A DNA stretch of 10,864 nucleotides from DATNBT01 sp964579765 (lineage in GTDB: Bacteria > Acidobacteriota > Vicinamibacteria > Vicinamibacterales > CAVVIG01): contig CAZOIK010000040.1 in assembly GCA_964579765.1 (NCBI GenBank), positions 1 to 10,864 on the forward strand. Direction: 5' to 3'. The notes under the pieces were generated by a model that was not told where the DNA came from, ran no database searches, and was given only the letters and a program-made list of their open reading frames with translations. The position numbers and the translations under genes were made by a program. This document shows, piece by piece, positions 1 through 7,200 of this stretch (the first letter of the stretch is position 1; every line of letters starts with the position of its first letter).

Positions 1-405
1 TCGAACCCGACGTGTTCGGCGTGCCATTCGGTGATGGATCCGCTCGGCCTCGCGCTCGAGAACTTCGACGCGACCGGCCGCTGGCGCGATCGCGATCGGT
101 ATGCGGGCGTCGCGATCGACGCGTCGGGCAAGCTGCCCGACGGCACGCCGGTCAACGGGCCCGACGATCTGCGCAACGCACTGCTGCGGCGTCCCGACCA
201 GTTCGTGCAGACGTTCACCGAAGGCCTGCTCGAGTACGCCATCGGCCGGACGCTCGAGCCCTGGGACATGCCGACCGTGCGCCACATCGTCCGCGGCGCG
301 GCGGCGCACGACTACAGGTTCTCGGACATCGTGCAGGCGGTGGTGAAGACGGATCAGTTCAGAAAGCGGCGCGCGCCGCAGGTGACGCAGGTCGCGCAGA
401 AGTAG
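1..405 (+). CDS. DUF1588/DUF1585 (planctomycete-type cytochrome-like) protein, C-terminal part
   Basis: The 5' part is outside the window; frame 1 is open from base 1 and stops at TAG 403-405, leaving 134 residues. Residues 5-9 are C-S-A-C-H, a c-type heme-binding CxxCH motif (bases 13-27). It is followed by MDPLGLALENFDATGRWR, the pattern that ends DUF1588. The rest (FVQTFTEGLLEYAIGR at about 66-81, then an HIVRGAAAHDYRFSDIVQAVV segment split around 95-118) matches the DUF1585 C-terminal helical domain. Family members usually have about 700-900 residues with DUF1587/DUF1592 domains upstream and are exported, presumably periplasmic, proteins of unknown reaction. The gene ends 11 bases before a DUF1552 gene, its usual partner, so co-transcription is very likely. 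A putative oxidative or redox role rests only on the heme motif. The family call is firm; the function is unknown. Confidence 0.9.
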   Translation, partial: SNPTCSACHSVMDPLGLALENFDATGRWRDRDRYAGVAIDASGKLPDGTPVNGPDDLRNALLRRPDQFVQTFTEGLLEYAIGRTLEPWDMPTVRHIVRGAAAHDYRFSDIVQAVVKTDQFRKRRAPQVTQVAQK

Positions 406-410
406 GGGAG
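404..410 (+). promoter_or_regulatory. Ribosome binding site of the DUF1552 gene
   Basis: AGGGGAG overlaps the TAG stop of the upstream gene and lies 6 bases before ATG 417. It fixes the DUF1552 start at 417. The longer in-frame reading from ATG 12 would run in the wrong frame through the well-supported DUF1588/1585 sequence. Confidence 0.75.
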
Positions 411-416
411 ACGAAG

Positions 417-1703
417 ATGTATCTCACCGGGAAGCACATCTCACGACGCACGGTGTTGAAGGGAGTCGGCGCGACGATTGCGCTGCCGCTGCTCGACGCG
501 ATGAGCCCGGCCGCCAGGGCCTGGGGCGCGACCGCGGGCGGCGCGGCGCCGCAGCGGTTCGCGGTCGTCGGCTTCCCGCACGGCGCGATCATGGACCGCT
601 GGTCGCCGAAGCAGACCGGCACGGCCTACGAGATCTCAGACATCCTCAAGCCGCTCGAGGCGTATCGCCAGCACATGACGATCGTCTCCGGCCTGCGCAA
701 CAAGCCGGCCGAGACGCCCGAGCCGCACGCGTACATCGAGTCCACGTGGCTCAACTGCGTCAAGCCGTGGGAGCACGGCGTCGCGAGTCCGGACGCGGGC
801 GTCACCGCGGACCAGCTCATCGCGCGGCGGGTCGGGCAGGACACGCGTCTGCCGTCGCTCGAGCTGACGACGTCGCCGGTGGGCGCGCGGATCGCGTGGC
901 GGACGCCGACGCAGCCGCTGCCGCAGGAGGGCAACCCGCGCGCGGTCTTCCAGAAGCTGTTCGGCCAGGGCGACACCGACCAGGAGCGGGCCGAGATTCT
1001 CCGCGAGACGGGCAGCATCCTCGATCGCGTCCAGGGCCAGGCCGCGCGGCTGCAGGCCAGCCTCGGCGTCCACGACCGCGTCGTCGTCAGCGACTATCTC
1101 GACTCGGTGCGCGAGATCGAGCGGCGCGTGCAGATGGCCGAGAAGCAGAACGTCTCGGAGCTGAACATCGGCGACGCGCCCGTGGGGACGCCGACCGACA
1201 TCACCGAGCACTTCAAACTGATGTTCGACCTGATGGCGCTCGCGTTCCAGGCCGACATCACGCGCGTGATCACCATCTCGATGGATCACGAGGCCAGCAT
1301 GCGGACGTACACGAACCTCGGCATCGCCGAGGCGTTCCATCCGCTGTCGCATCACGGCAACAACGCCGGCAAGATGGACAAGCTCGTGGAGATCCAGACG
1401 TATCACACGCTCGTGTTCTCGAAGTTCGTGGACCGGCTGCTGAAGGCGAAAGAGGGCGACGGCACGGTGCTCGACCACGCGACGGTGCTCTTCGGCAGCA
1501 ACATGCGCAACAGCGACAAGCACAACAACGACCCGCTGCCGGTCGCCATCCTCGGCCACGCGCACGGCCGCATCAAAGGCGGGCAGCACCTGAAGTATCC
1601 GCAGGACTCGCGCTTCGCCGACCTGCTCGTCACGATCTTCGACCGCAACAACATCCCGGTCGAGAAGCTCGGCGACAGCGGCGGCATGCTGTCGGAGGTC
1701 TAG
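417..1703 (+). CDS. DUF1552 family protein, Tat-exported
   Basis: The product has 428 residues, the usual size for the family. The N-terminus carries a twin-arginine motif (S9-R10-R11-T-V-L-K15) and then a moderately hydrophobic stretch (about 17-30) ending near A-R-A35. This predicts export of a folded protein through Tat, possibly with a bound cofactor. DUF1552 features visible are FAVVGFPHGAIMDRWSPK (48-65), a histidine-rich segment with MDHEAS (289-294) and HPLSHHGNN (308-316), and LFGSNM...HNNDPLPVAILGHAHG (358-384). DUF1552 resembles DUF1501 and sulfatase-like proteins, so the conserved Asp/His residues could bind metal; that is inference, and no reaction is established. The start at 417 is set by AGGGGAG six bases upstream. 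The gene lies between a DUF1588/1585 gene and an ankyrin gene and abuts the latter (TAG then ATG), so the three probably form one operon. Confidence 0.9.
   Translation: MYLTGKHISRRTVLKGVGATIALPLLDAMSPAARAWGATAGGAAPQRFAVVGFPHGAIMDRWSPKQTGTAYEISDILKPLEAYRQHMTIVSGLRNKPAETPEPHAYIESTWLNCVKPWEHGVASPDAGVTADQLIARRVGQDTRLPSLELTTSPVGARIAWRTPTQPLPQEGNPRAVFQKLFGQGDTDQERAEILRETGSILDRVQGQAARLQASLGVHDRVVVSDYLDSVREIERRVQMAEKQNVSELNIGDAPVGTPTDITEHFKLMFDLMALAFQADITRVITISMDHEASMRTYTNLGIAEAFHPLSHHGNNAGKMDKLVEIQTYHTLVFSKFVDRLLKAKEGDGTVLDHATVLFGSNMRNSDKHNNDPLPVAILGHAHGRIKGGQHLKYPQDSRFADLLVTIFDRNNIPVEKLGDSGGMLSEV
1694..1699 (+). promoter_or_regulatory. Ribosome binding site deciding the ankyrin gene start
   Basis: GGAGGT lies within the last codons of the DUF1552 gene, 4 bases before ATG 1704. 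It is the only good Shine-Dalgarno sequence near the ankyrin gene. The alternative ATGs at 1716 and 1773 lack one at proper spacing, because the 54-base repeat fills the region just upstream of 1773. Confidence 0.65.
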
Positions 1704-3377
1704 ATGCCTCTCGCGATGTGTAGTGCAGGCCTTCAGGCCTGCAGCGGCCGCAGACCTAAAGGTCTGCACTACATGGTCGTCGTCGCGGTGCTGCTGCTCG
1801 CGGCCGCGACCGCCGCCCGCGCCGCGGAGCCGACGCTGCTCGAGGCGGCGGAGCAGGACAACCGCGCGGCGGCGATGCGGCTGCTCGCGAAGGGCGCGAA
1901 CGCGAACGTCGCCGGCCCCGACGGGACGACGCCGATCATGTGGGCCGCGTCGAACGACGACGTGGAGCTGGTGCATGCGCTCGTCAAGGCGGGCGCGAAG
2001 GTCGGCGCGACGAATCAGCTCGGCACCTCCGCGCTGACCGAAGCGGCGATCATCGGCTCGGCGCCGGTCATCGACGCGCTGCTGAAGGCGGGCGCCGATC
2101 CCAACACGCGCAATCCCGAAGGCGAGACGCCGCTGATGGCTGTCGCGCGCAGCGGCCACGTCGAGGCGGCGAAGCGGCTGCTCGCGGCGGGCGCCGACGT
2201 CAACGCGACCGAGCGGTTCGGCGGACAGTCGGCGATCATGTGGGCCGCCGCGGAGCGGCAGGCCGAGATGGTGAAGCTGCTCGCGGACCACGGCGCCGAC
2301 GTCAACGCGCGCGGCATCGTCCGCCAGTGGGCGCGGAAGGTGATCACCGAGCCGCGGCCGAAAGACCTGAACAAGGGCGGCTTCACGCCGCTGCTGTACG
2401 CGGCGCGTGAAGGCTGCGTCGAGTGCGTGAAAGGCCTCGTCGCCGCCGGCGCGGATCTGAACCTCGAGGATCCCGATCGCGTCACGCCGCTCAACATGGC
2501 GCTGCTGAACCTGCACTTCGAGTTCGCCGCGTTCATGATCACAGCCGGCGCCGACGTCGACAAGTGGGACTTCTACGGCCGCTCGCCCGTCTACATGGCC
2601 GCCGACGTCAGCACGCTGCCGACGAAGGGCAACGGCGCGATGGCCGTGCTGCCGAGCGAAGACAGGCTCACCGCGCTCGACGTCGGGAAGCTGCTGCTCG
2701 AGAAGGGGGCCAACCCGAACCTGCGGCTGAAGCGCCGCCCGCCGTACCGCGACGTACCGCAGGATCGCGGCGGCGACACGATTCTCGCGCAGGGCGCGAC
2801 GCCGCTCTTGCGTGCGGCGCGCGCGGGCGACGCGCCGTTCGTCGATCTGCTGCTGAAGCACGGCGCGCTCGTCGATCTGCCGAGCAAGGAAGGCGTGACG
2901 CCGCTGATGGCCGCCGCCGGCGTCGAGTTCGGCACGCGCGTCACGCGCGGCCGCAACCGGACGACGGAGGGCGTGCTGGCGACGATGAAGCTGCTCGTCG
3001 ATGCCGGCGCGAACGTCAACGCGCGCATGGTGACCGAGCCGACGGCCGTCGTGCCGGCGGGCACGTCGCAGGCCGCGTCGTACGCCATCGCCCAGCGCGC
3101 GCGTCCGGGCCAGGTGCCGAGCCCGAACGCCGTTCCCGATCAGACGGCGCTCATGGGCGCGGCCCAGCGCGGCCTCACGCCGATCGTCAAGTTCCTCGCC
3201 GAGAACGGCGCCGACCTGCAGATCAAGGACGCCCGCGGCCGCACCGCGCTCGATCTCGCGAAGGGCGTCGGCGTCGCCGGCGTGAAGTCGGCCAAGGCCG
3301 ATCCGCATCCCGACACCGTCGCGCTGCTCGAGTCGTTGATGTCGGCGAAGGGCATCGCGATCGCGTCGGCGCAGTAG
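1704..3377 (+). CDS. Secreted ankyrin-repeat protein
   Basis: The product has 557 residues from ATG 1704, which directly follows the DUF1552 stop and has GGAGGT upstream. The signal peptide has a charged n-region (R16, R17, K19), a hydrophobic core (VVVAVLLLAAATAA, about 25-38) and likely cleavage after A-R-A40, so the ankyrin domain is probably periplasmic or exported. Residues 6-23 are encoded by the inserted palindromic repeat. If translation began at ATG 1773, the protein would have 534 residues with no positive charge before the core. About ten to twelve ankyrin repeats follow, at about 44-72, 74-105, 107-138, 140-171, 174-203, 225-256, 258-288, 292-340 (with a loop), 364-394, 397-438 (with a loop), 478-508 and 511-545, with the TPLM/AA...LL..GAD.N pattern. 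The loops at 341-361 and 439-478 are non-repeat. Ankyrin repeats bind other proteins; the partner is unknown. Operon context suggests work with the DUF1588/1585 and DUF1552 products. Confidence 0.92.
   Translation: MPLAMCSAGLQACSGRRPKGLHYMVVVAVLLLAAATAARAAEPTLLEAAEQDNRAAAMRLLAKGANANVAGPDGTTPIMWAASNDDVELVHALVKAGAKVGATNQLGTSALTEAAIIGSAPVIDALLKAGADPNTRNPEGETPLMAVARSGHVEAAKRLLAAGADVNATERFGGQSAIMWAAAERQAEMVKLLADHGADVNARGIVRQWARKVITEPRPKDLNKGGFTPLLYAAREGCVECVKGLVAAGADLNLEDPDRVTPLNMALLNLHFEFAAFMITAGADVDKWDFYGRSPVYMAADVSTLPTKGNGAMAVLPSEDRLTALDVGKLLLEKGANPNLRLKRRPPYRDVPQDRGGDTILAQGATPLLRAARAGDAPFVDLLLKHGALVDLPSKEGVTPLMAAAGVEFGTRVTRGRNRTTEGVLATMKLLVDAGANVNARMVTEPTAVVPAGTSQAASYAIAQRARPGQVPSPNAVPDQTALMGAAQRGLTPIVKFLAENGADLQIKDARGRTALDLAKGVGVAGVKSAKADPHPDTVALLESLMSAKGIAIASAQ
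1719..1772 (+). repeat. Palindromic REP/MITE-like element inserted in the ankyrin signal peptide
   Basis: The ends form a perfect 10-bp inverted repeat (TGTAGTGCAG 1719-1728, CTGCACTACA 1764-1773). Inside are two small hairpins, GCAGGCCT/AGGCCTGC (1725-1742, loop TC) and CAGACCT/AGGTCTG (1751-1766, loop AA), joined at an 8-bp palindrome GCGGCCGC (1744-1751). The element is flanked by ATG on both sides (1716-1718 and 1773-1775), which may be a 3-bp target duplication or chance. The 54 bases are 18 codons, so the frame is kept. From memory, similar sequences recur as dispersed repeats in acidobacterial assemblies; only one copy is in this window, so repeat status needs the genome. No transposase is encoded, so any movement would need a trans-acting enzyme. 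Confidence 0.75.
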
Positions 3378-3387
3378 AGCGGAAGAG

Positions 3388-3413
3388 GACGCGGAGGGAC
3401 TCTTCACCGCGTC
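3388..3413 (+). terminator. Possible hairpin terminator after the operon
   Basis: A 7-bp perfect stem, GACGCGG (3388-3394) and CCGCGTC (3407-3413), closes a 12-base loop starting 11 bases after the ankyrin stop codon. GAAGAG/CTCTTC (3382-3387, 3400-3405) can form a competing stem. There is no clear T-run after it, only GATTTCG, so it is not a classical intrinsic terminator. It may be a transcript-end or stability hairpin. Confidence 0.3.
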
Positions 3414-3781
3414 GGATTTCGTCGTTCGGACGCTGGCGCGCAAATGGGCCAGCTCGATGAATGGCGGGAACTGGCTGCGGATGCACCGGCGTTTCGCGCG
3501 TTCGTGCTGCGACACATCGACGCCACTTCTGCGATAGACGATCTCCGCCGGCAAGGCAACACGACGCGTGCGGTCGCGCGATTCAGCCGGAAGACCCGCT
3601 GGATGCTCGCCGGCATCTCCGTGCCTCGATGAGTTTCGACGCGTGGCCACGGAACGGGTCACGGGACCGCTTCGCGCTACGTGCCGATCGCGACGCAGCC
3701 TCCCTCGTGAATCATCGTTCATCGCGTGTTGCGATCCTGTGGCTGTGCGCGTGCGTCTGCGGCGGCGGCCACGTCACCTCA

Positions 3782-3910
3782 GTCCAGCACGGCGGCCGCT
3801 GACTGGCACATCCCGCCGGCGACATCGATCGCGACGCACTCCCGTGTGAATGCGTCGATGCGCGTCAGGCGCTTCAACGTCTAACCGTTTGCGCATGTAT
3901 CGAACACGAA
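3782..3910 (-). pseudogene. IS3-family transposase (integrase core) remnant
   Basis: On the minus strand, from 3910 down to 3782, one frame reads FVFDTCANG, then TAG (3881-3883), then TLKRLTRIDAFTRECVAIDV and AGGMCQSAAAVLD, and ends at TGA (3779-3781). This matches the start of the DDE/rve core of IS3-family OrfB proteins, where the pattern is YDFVFD.CANGQ.LK.LT..DE(F/Y)TRECLAIDV. Decay is clear. The TAG sits where family members have Gln (CAG), the catalytic Asp of the usual YDF is Ala (RAF), and neither the second Asp (SDNGPEF motif) nor the final Glu region can be found downstream in any frame. Similarity fades above about 3925 as well. No terminal inverted repeats could be assigned. The family is identified from motif memory; a translated search would settle the subgroup. 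Confidence 0.72.
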
Positions 3911-3943
3911 TGCCCGATGCTCGTACTCGGCATCGTCGGCAGT

Positions 3944-3963
3944 GTCCGCACACGTGTGCGGAC
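3944..3963. repeat. Perfect 20-bp palindrome
   Basis: The half-site GTCCGCACAC is followed at once by its reverse complement GTGTGCGGAC, with no spacer. It is immediately followed by ACGTACGT (3962-3969), another small palindrome. It lies in the non-coding gap, about 170 bases before the putative promoter of the giant gene. The absence of a loop favours a dimeric protein-binding site over an RNA hairpin; no regulator can be named. Confidence 0.6.
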
Positions 3964-3977
3964 GTACGTGCGTCTGC

Positions 3978-4019
3978 GCGCACACCATCTGACCGAGAGA
4001 TTCCCCGCAAGGTGTGCGC
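3978..4019. repeat. 9-bp inverted repeat with 24-base loop
   Basis: GCGCACACC (3978-3986) is the exact reverse complement of GGTGTGCGC (4011-4019). The arms share the GCACAC core with the neighbouring 20-bp palindrome, so the two structures may be related sites. No T-run follows on either side. It could be a protein site, an RNA hairpin or a remnant of insertion sequence ends. Confidence 0.45.
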
Positions 4020-4132
4020 CTGATCGACGTTCGAAATCGTACGCAGACGAAGAAGGCGCCGTGCCGAATCGCCCAAAGAGTCCGTGGTAGACGTCGCGCG
4101 AGAAAAAACTGTTCGTGAGCTCCACTTCGCCG

Positions 4133-4162
4133 TTGACACGCGTATAGATGAGCGGCTACAAG
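4133..4162 (+). promoter_or_regulatory. Putative sigma-70 promoter of the giant gene
   Basis: A perfect -35 hexamer TTGACA (4133-4138) is followed after 18 bases by TACAAG (4157-4162), which matches four of six -10 positions. This would place the transcript start near 4169 and give a leader of about 47 bases before GTG 4216. The position fits an independently transcribed gene after the long gap. The -10 match is modest. Confidence 0.4.
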
Positions 4163-4203
4163 AGCGCTCTGCAAAACGACACGTCGGGCAACCTCGGTTT
4201 GGG

Positions 4204-4210
4204 AAGGTGA
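4204..4210 (+). promoter_or_regulatory. Ribosome binding site of the giant gene
   Basis: AAGGTGA lies 5 bases before GTG 4216 and matches the 3' part of the consensus TAAGGAGGTGA. It favours GTG 4216 over GTG 4207, which overlaps it. Confidence 0.5.
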
Positions 4211-4215
4211 GTACC

Positions 4216-7200
4216 GTGCGACGTCGCAACTTCTCGATTTGTAGTCTCCTCTTGATCTTCTTTTTCACCTGGGTTCCCCGATCCGAAGCTCAGACGAATT
4301 TGGGAACGTGGAGCATCGGTGAGTTTGAGGACTGGCTGAGCATCGCTCCTGGTCCGCTGACGTTCAATCCAGGCGACCCAGGCGCTCTGCCGCCCGGGAT
4401 GTCGTTCCGCGCGGATCCTCCGCCGTGGGCTGGAATCGGCGCCAATGGCGCGATCAGCGGCGTGGCGACGACTCCTGGAACGTACACCTTCACGTTGCGC
4501 AACAACGGTGCGCCGCAGACGTTCACGATGCGCATCACGGCTCTGGCGCAGAAGGAATGGAACGTGCCGGATGCGTCGGTGGGAGTGTCCTATAGCTATC
4601 AGCTGGGCGCACTGAACGCATCGGGCCCTGCGACATTCGCGGTGACTGGGACAGACGCCGTCAACATGCCGCCACCGGGCATGACGCTCAGCGCGTCCGG
4701 GCTCCTGTCGGGCACGCCGACGGCTTCGGGCTTCTACAACATCTGGTACTCCATCAGCGACGGCGTGGACACGATCTACAAGGGCGTCTCGATCAGTGTC
4801 TACGATGTTCACTTCGTCACTGACCTCTTGCTCCCGACGGCGACGATCAATGTTCCGTACACAGCGACGTTGTCTGCCGCGGGCGGAACGGCGCCGTACT
4901 CGTACTCGTGGAATGTCAACTGTTGCGGTCTGACGCTCAGCCCGGACGGTGTGATCTCCGGAACGCCGACGTTCGGGAGCAGCCGGCTGTCCGTCGACAT
5001 CACCGTCTCCGACGCGCACGGCATCTCGCGCGTGCAGCGATTTGATCTGGCCTCGCGCGGGCTGCCGCAGGGTCTTCCGAACGTCGGAACCTATGGGACG
5101 TTCCTCGAGGGCTGCTCGTACGGCACCCCTTGCAATAGAGGCATCTATGTCGGATCGGGCGTTCCGCCGTACAGCTGGAACGTCACCGGGTTGCCGACCG
5201 GCATGTCGTTCCGGACGTCGAGCACTGAGCCGACGATGTCGTGGATTACTCCGGGCGATCTGGAATTGTGGGGTGCGCCAACCCAGGTAGGCACGTTCAC
5301 GATCACCGCGACCGTGACCGACGGCGACGGTCAGGTGGCGAGCAACACCTTCGACTTCACGGTGTCACCGCTCTGGCTCTGGAACTATGTGAACAGCGGG
5401 ACCATCGGCCTGCCGTTCTCGCAGACGCTTCGAGAGCTTGGCGGCCGTCCCCCGTATACGGCCACGATCGTCGACGGACGACTGCCGAACGGGCTGACCC
5501 TCGATTCCAACGCGCTCACGATCTCCGGCACGCCGCAGGAGAACGGCTCGTTTTTCGTCGCCATAGACTTCACAGATCAGGACGGCGCGACCGAACGCAC
5601 AGAGCACTTTCCGTATTTCGGCAGCGCCACATCGACGATCACTCTGAATACAGGCGACGACCTCGGCTCGGTCCAGGAGGGGTTCTTCTACTCGAATCCG
5701 CTGCAAGCGTGCTGCGTGCCCTCATATCACTGGGTTCTGGCGGGCGGCACTCTTCCTGCGGGTATGACGTTGTCGTCGACCGGGTTGTTGAGCGGCACTC
5801 CTGCCGCGGGCACGAGCGGCGAGTATCACCCGGTGATCCGCGTCGAGGACGCGGCGAACAGCGCCAACTTCGCCGTCCACCAATTCACCCTCGTTGTGAC
5901 GACTCTCGGCGTGACGAGCAACCTGCCCAACGGCAACGTCGGTACGCCGTACAGCGGATCGCTGACGGCCACAGGCGGGAGCGGCACCGTCACCTGGAGT
6001 CTCGGGCAGTTCCAGCACCTGCCGCCAGGCTTGACACTGCACACCAACGGCACGATCGACGGGACGCCAACAGCGCGAGGGTTCTTCGGTTTCCAGGTGA
6101 TTGCCACCGATACAGGCGGTCACGTGCGAACGATCTTCTTCGGCATCAACATCTACGGCCCCGGTGAACTGCCGCCGCTCAATCTGCCGTTTCCGTCCAC
6201 GTTTGGTTCGCTGACCATTGGTCAGCAGACGCTCCAGTTCAACGCCACCGGCGGGAGTGCGCCCTATCACTACTCGTTGAGCCCTGGAGGGGCCGAGGTC
6301 CCCGGTGTGCGCGTGCAGGACGGGCAACCGCTGCCGACATTCTTCCAGACAACTGCTACTGGCGGTCTCCTTGGAGTCGTCACGACACCGGGTTCCTATC
6401 CGACGTCAATACGCGTCACCGACGGGGCAGCGCAAGTCTTCGACCGGCCTACAGCGCTGATCGTGTCTCCGCTCCAGATCCTTTGGCCCACACCCACAAA
6501 CGCAACGCTCGGTGTTCCGTATTCGTTCACGCTCACGCCGTACGGAGGAACGAGCTACACGTGGTCAGCAGTCAATCTGCCGGCGGGGCTGTCGATCGAC
6601 GCCACGGGCCAGATTTCAGGCACGCCGATGGCGACAGGGAGCTTTTATTCAACGGTCACACTCACAGACTTGCCGACCGGCAACACGATCAATCTCGGCG
6701 TGTCTGTTACCGTCGATCCGTTTGCGATCGTGACGGGCGGGAGCCTGCCACCGGCCACCGTTGGCACTCTGTATTCCCAGACGCTGGCCGCGCCAGGCTG
6801 CACAGGGACGTGTACCTGGAACTCATTTGGAACGATTTCCGGCGGCCTCACGCTCAGTTCCGACGGTGTGCTCTCTGGCACTCCGACATCTTCTGGGGTA
6901 CGCACCTTGTACCTGCAGGTGACCGGCAGTAATGGCACTGTGTTGAAGGCGTTCACTCTTGCGGTCGCTCCGACAACAGCGCAACCTCTTACGCCCAACA
7001 CGATCACGTTCAGCGACTTCACTGTCGGCGGGCAGTCTGCCACGCCGCTGTTCGCTCAAGGCGGTACCCCCCCGTATACCTGGTCGGTCGTTGACGGTTC
7101 GCTGCCGCCCGGAATGAGCTTGCAGGGACCAGGAGACATTCTGGGAAGTTTCCTGGCGCCCGGCGTGCCGTACATCATTGGCCGTCCGATGCAGGTCGGC

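Larger units (their letters stand above)
3378..4132. other. Long stretch without an intact gene
   Basis: No convincing complete gene was found. On the plus strand, ATG 3444 to TGA 3630-3632 gives a 62-residue, Arg/Ala-rich peptide with no ribosome binding site and no recognised family. On the minus strand, 3782-3910 holds a transposase remnant (listed separately). Minus-strand codons from about 4155 down to about 4000 read as plausible protein (for example VNGEVELTNSFFSRDVYHGL) between a stop at 4156-4158 and a stop at 3874-3876, but I recognise no family and the end of that frame overlaps the transposase remnant. The stretch also holds two inverted repeats (3944-3963 and 3978-4019). It looks like a decayed or insertion-prone junction between the operon and the giant gene. 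Confidence 0.6.

Noticed and set aside
12..416. N-terminal extension of the DUF1552 gene from ATG 12
   Set aside because: It is out of frame with the well-supported DUF1588/1585 sequence, is Arg-rich and would bury the Tat signal. AGGGGAG before ATG 417 gives the real start.
3444..3632. 62-residue plus-strand open frame after the ankyrin gene
   Set aside because: It has no ribosome binding site, no recognised family and composition typical of chance frames in GC-rich DNA. It is mentioned only in the gap description.
636..3722. 1028-residue open frame on the minus strand across the operon
   Set aside because: It is a mirror of GC-rich codons in the DUF1552 and ankyrin genes, with Arg/Ala-rich low-complexity composition and no family. 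The plus-strand genes beneath it are certain.
3901..4170. CRISPR array or RNA gene in the gap
   Set aside because: There are only two single inverted repeats and no regularly spaced direct repeats; no tRNA-like or rRNA-like segment was seen.
4156..5019. 287-residue minus-strand open frame, and similar ones at 5722-6327, 8236-8883, 8941-9690 and 9835-10527
   Set aside because: All are Arg-rich shadows opposite the giant gene, without domains or ribosome binding sites.
5241..6167. 308-residue plus-strand open frame
   Set aside because: It is an Arg/His-rich frame shift of the giant gene, which reads as continuous Ig-like domains in frame 1 over the same bases.
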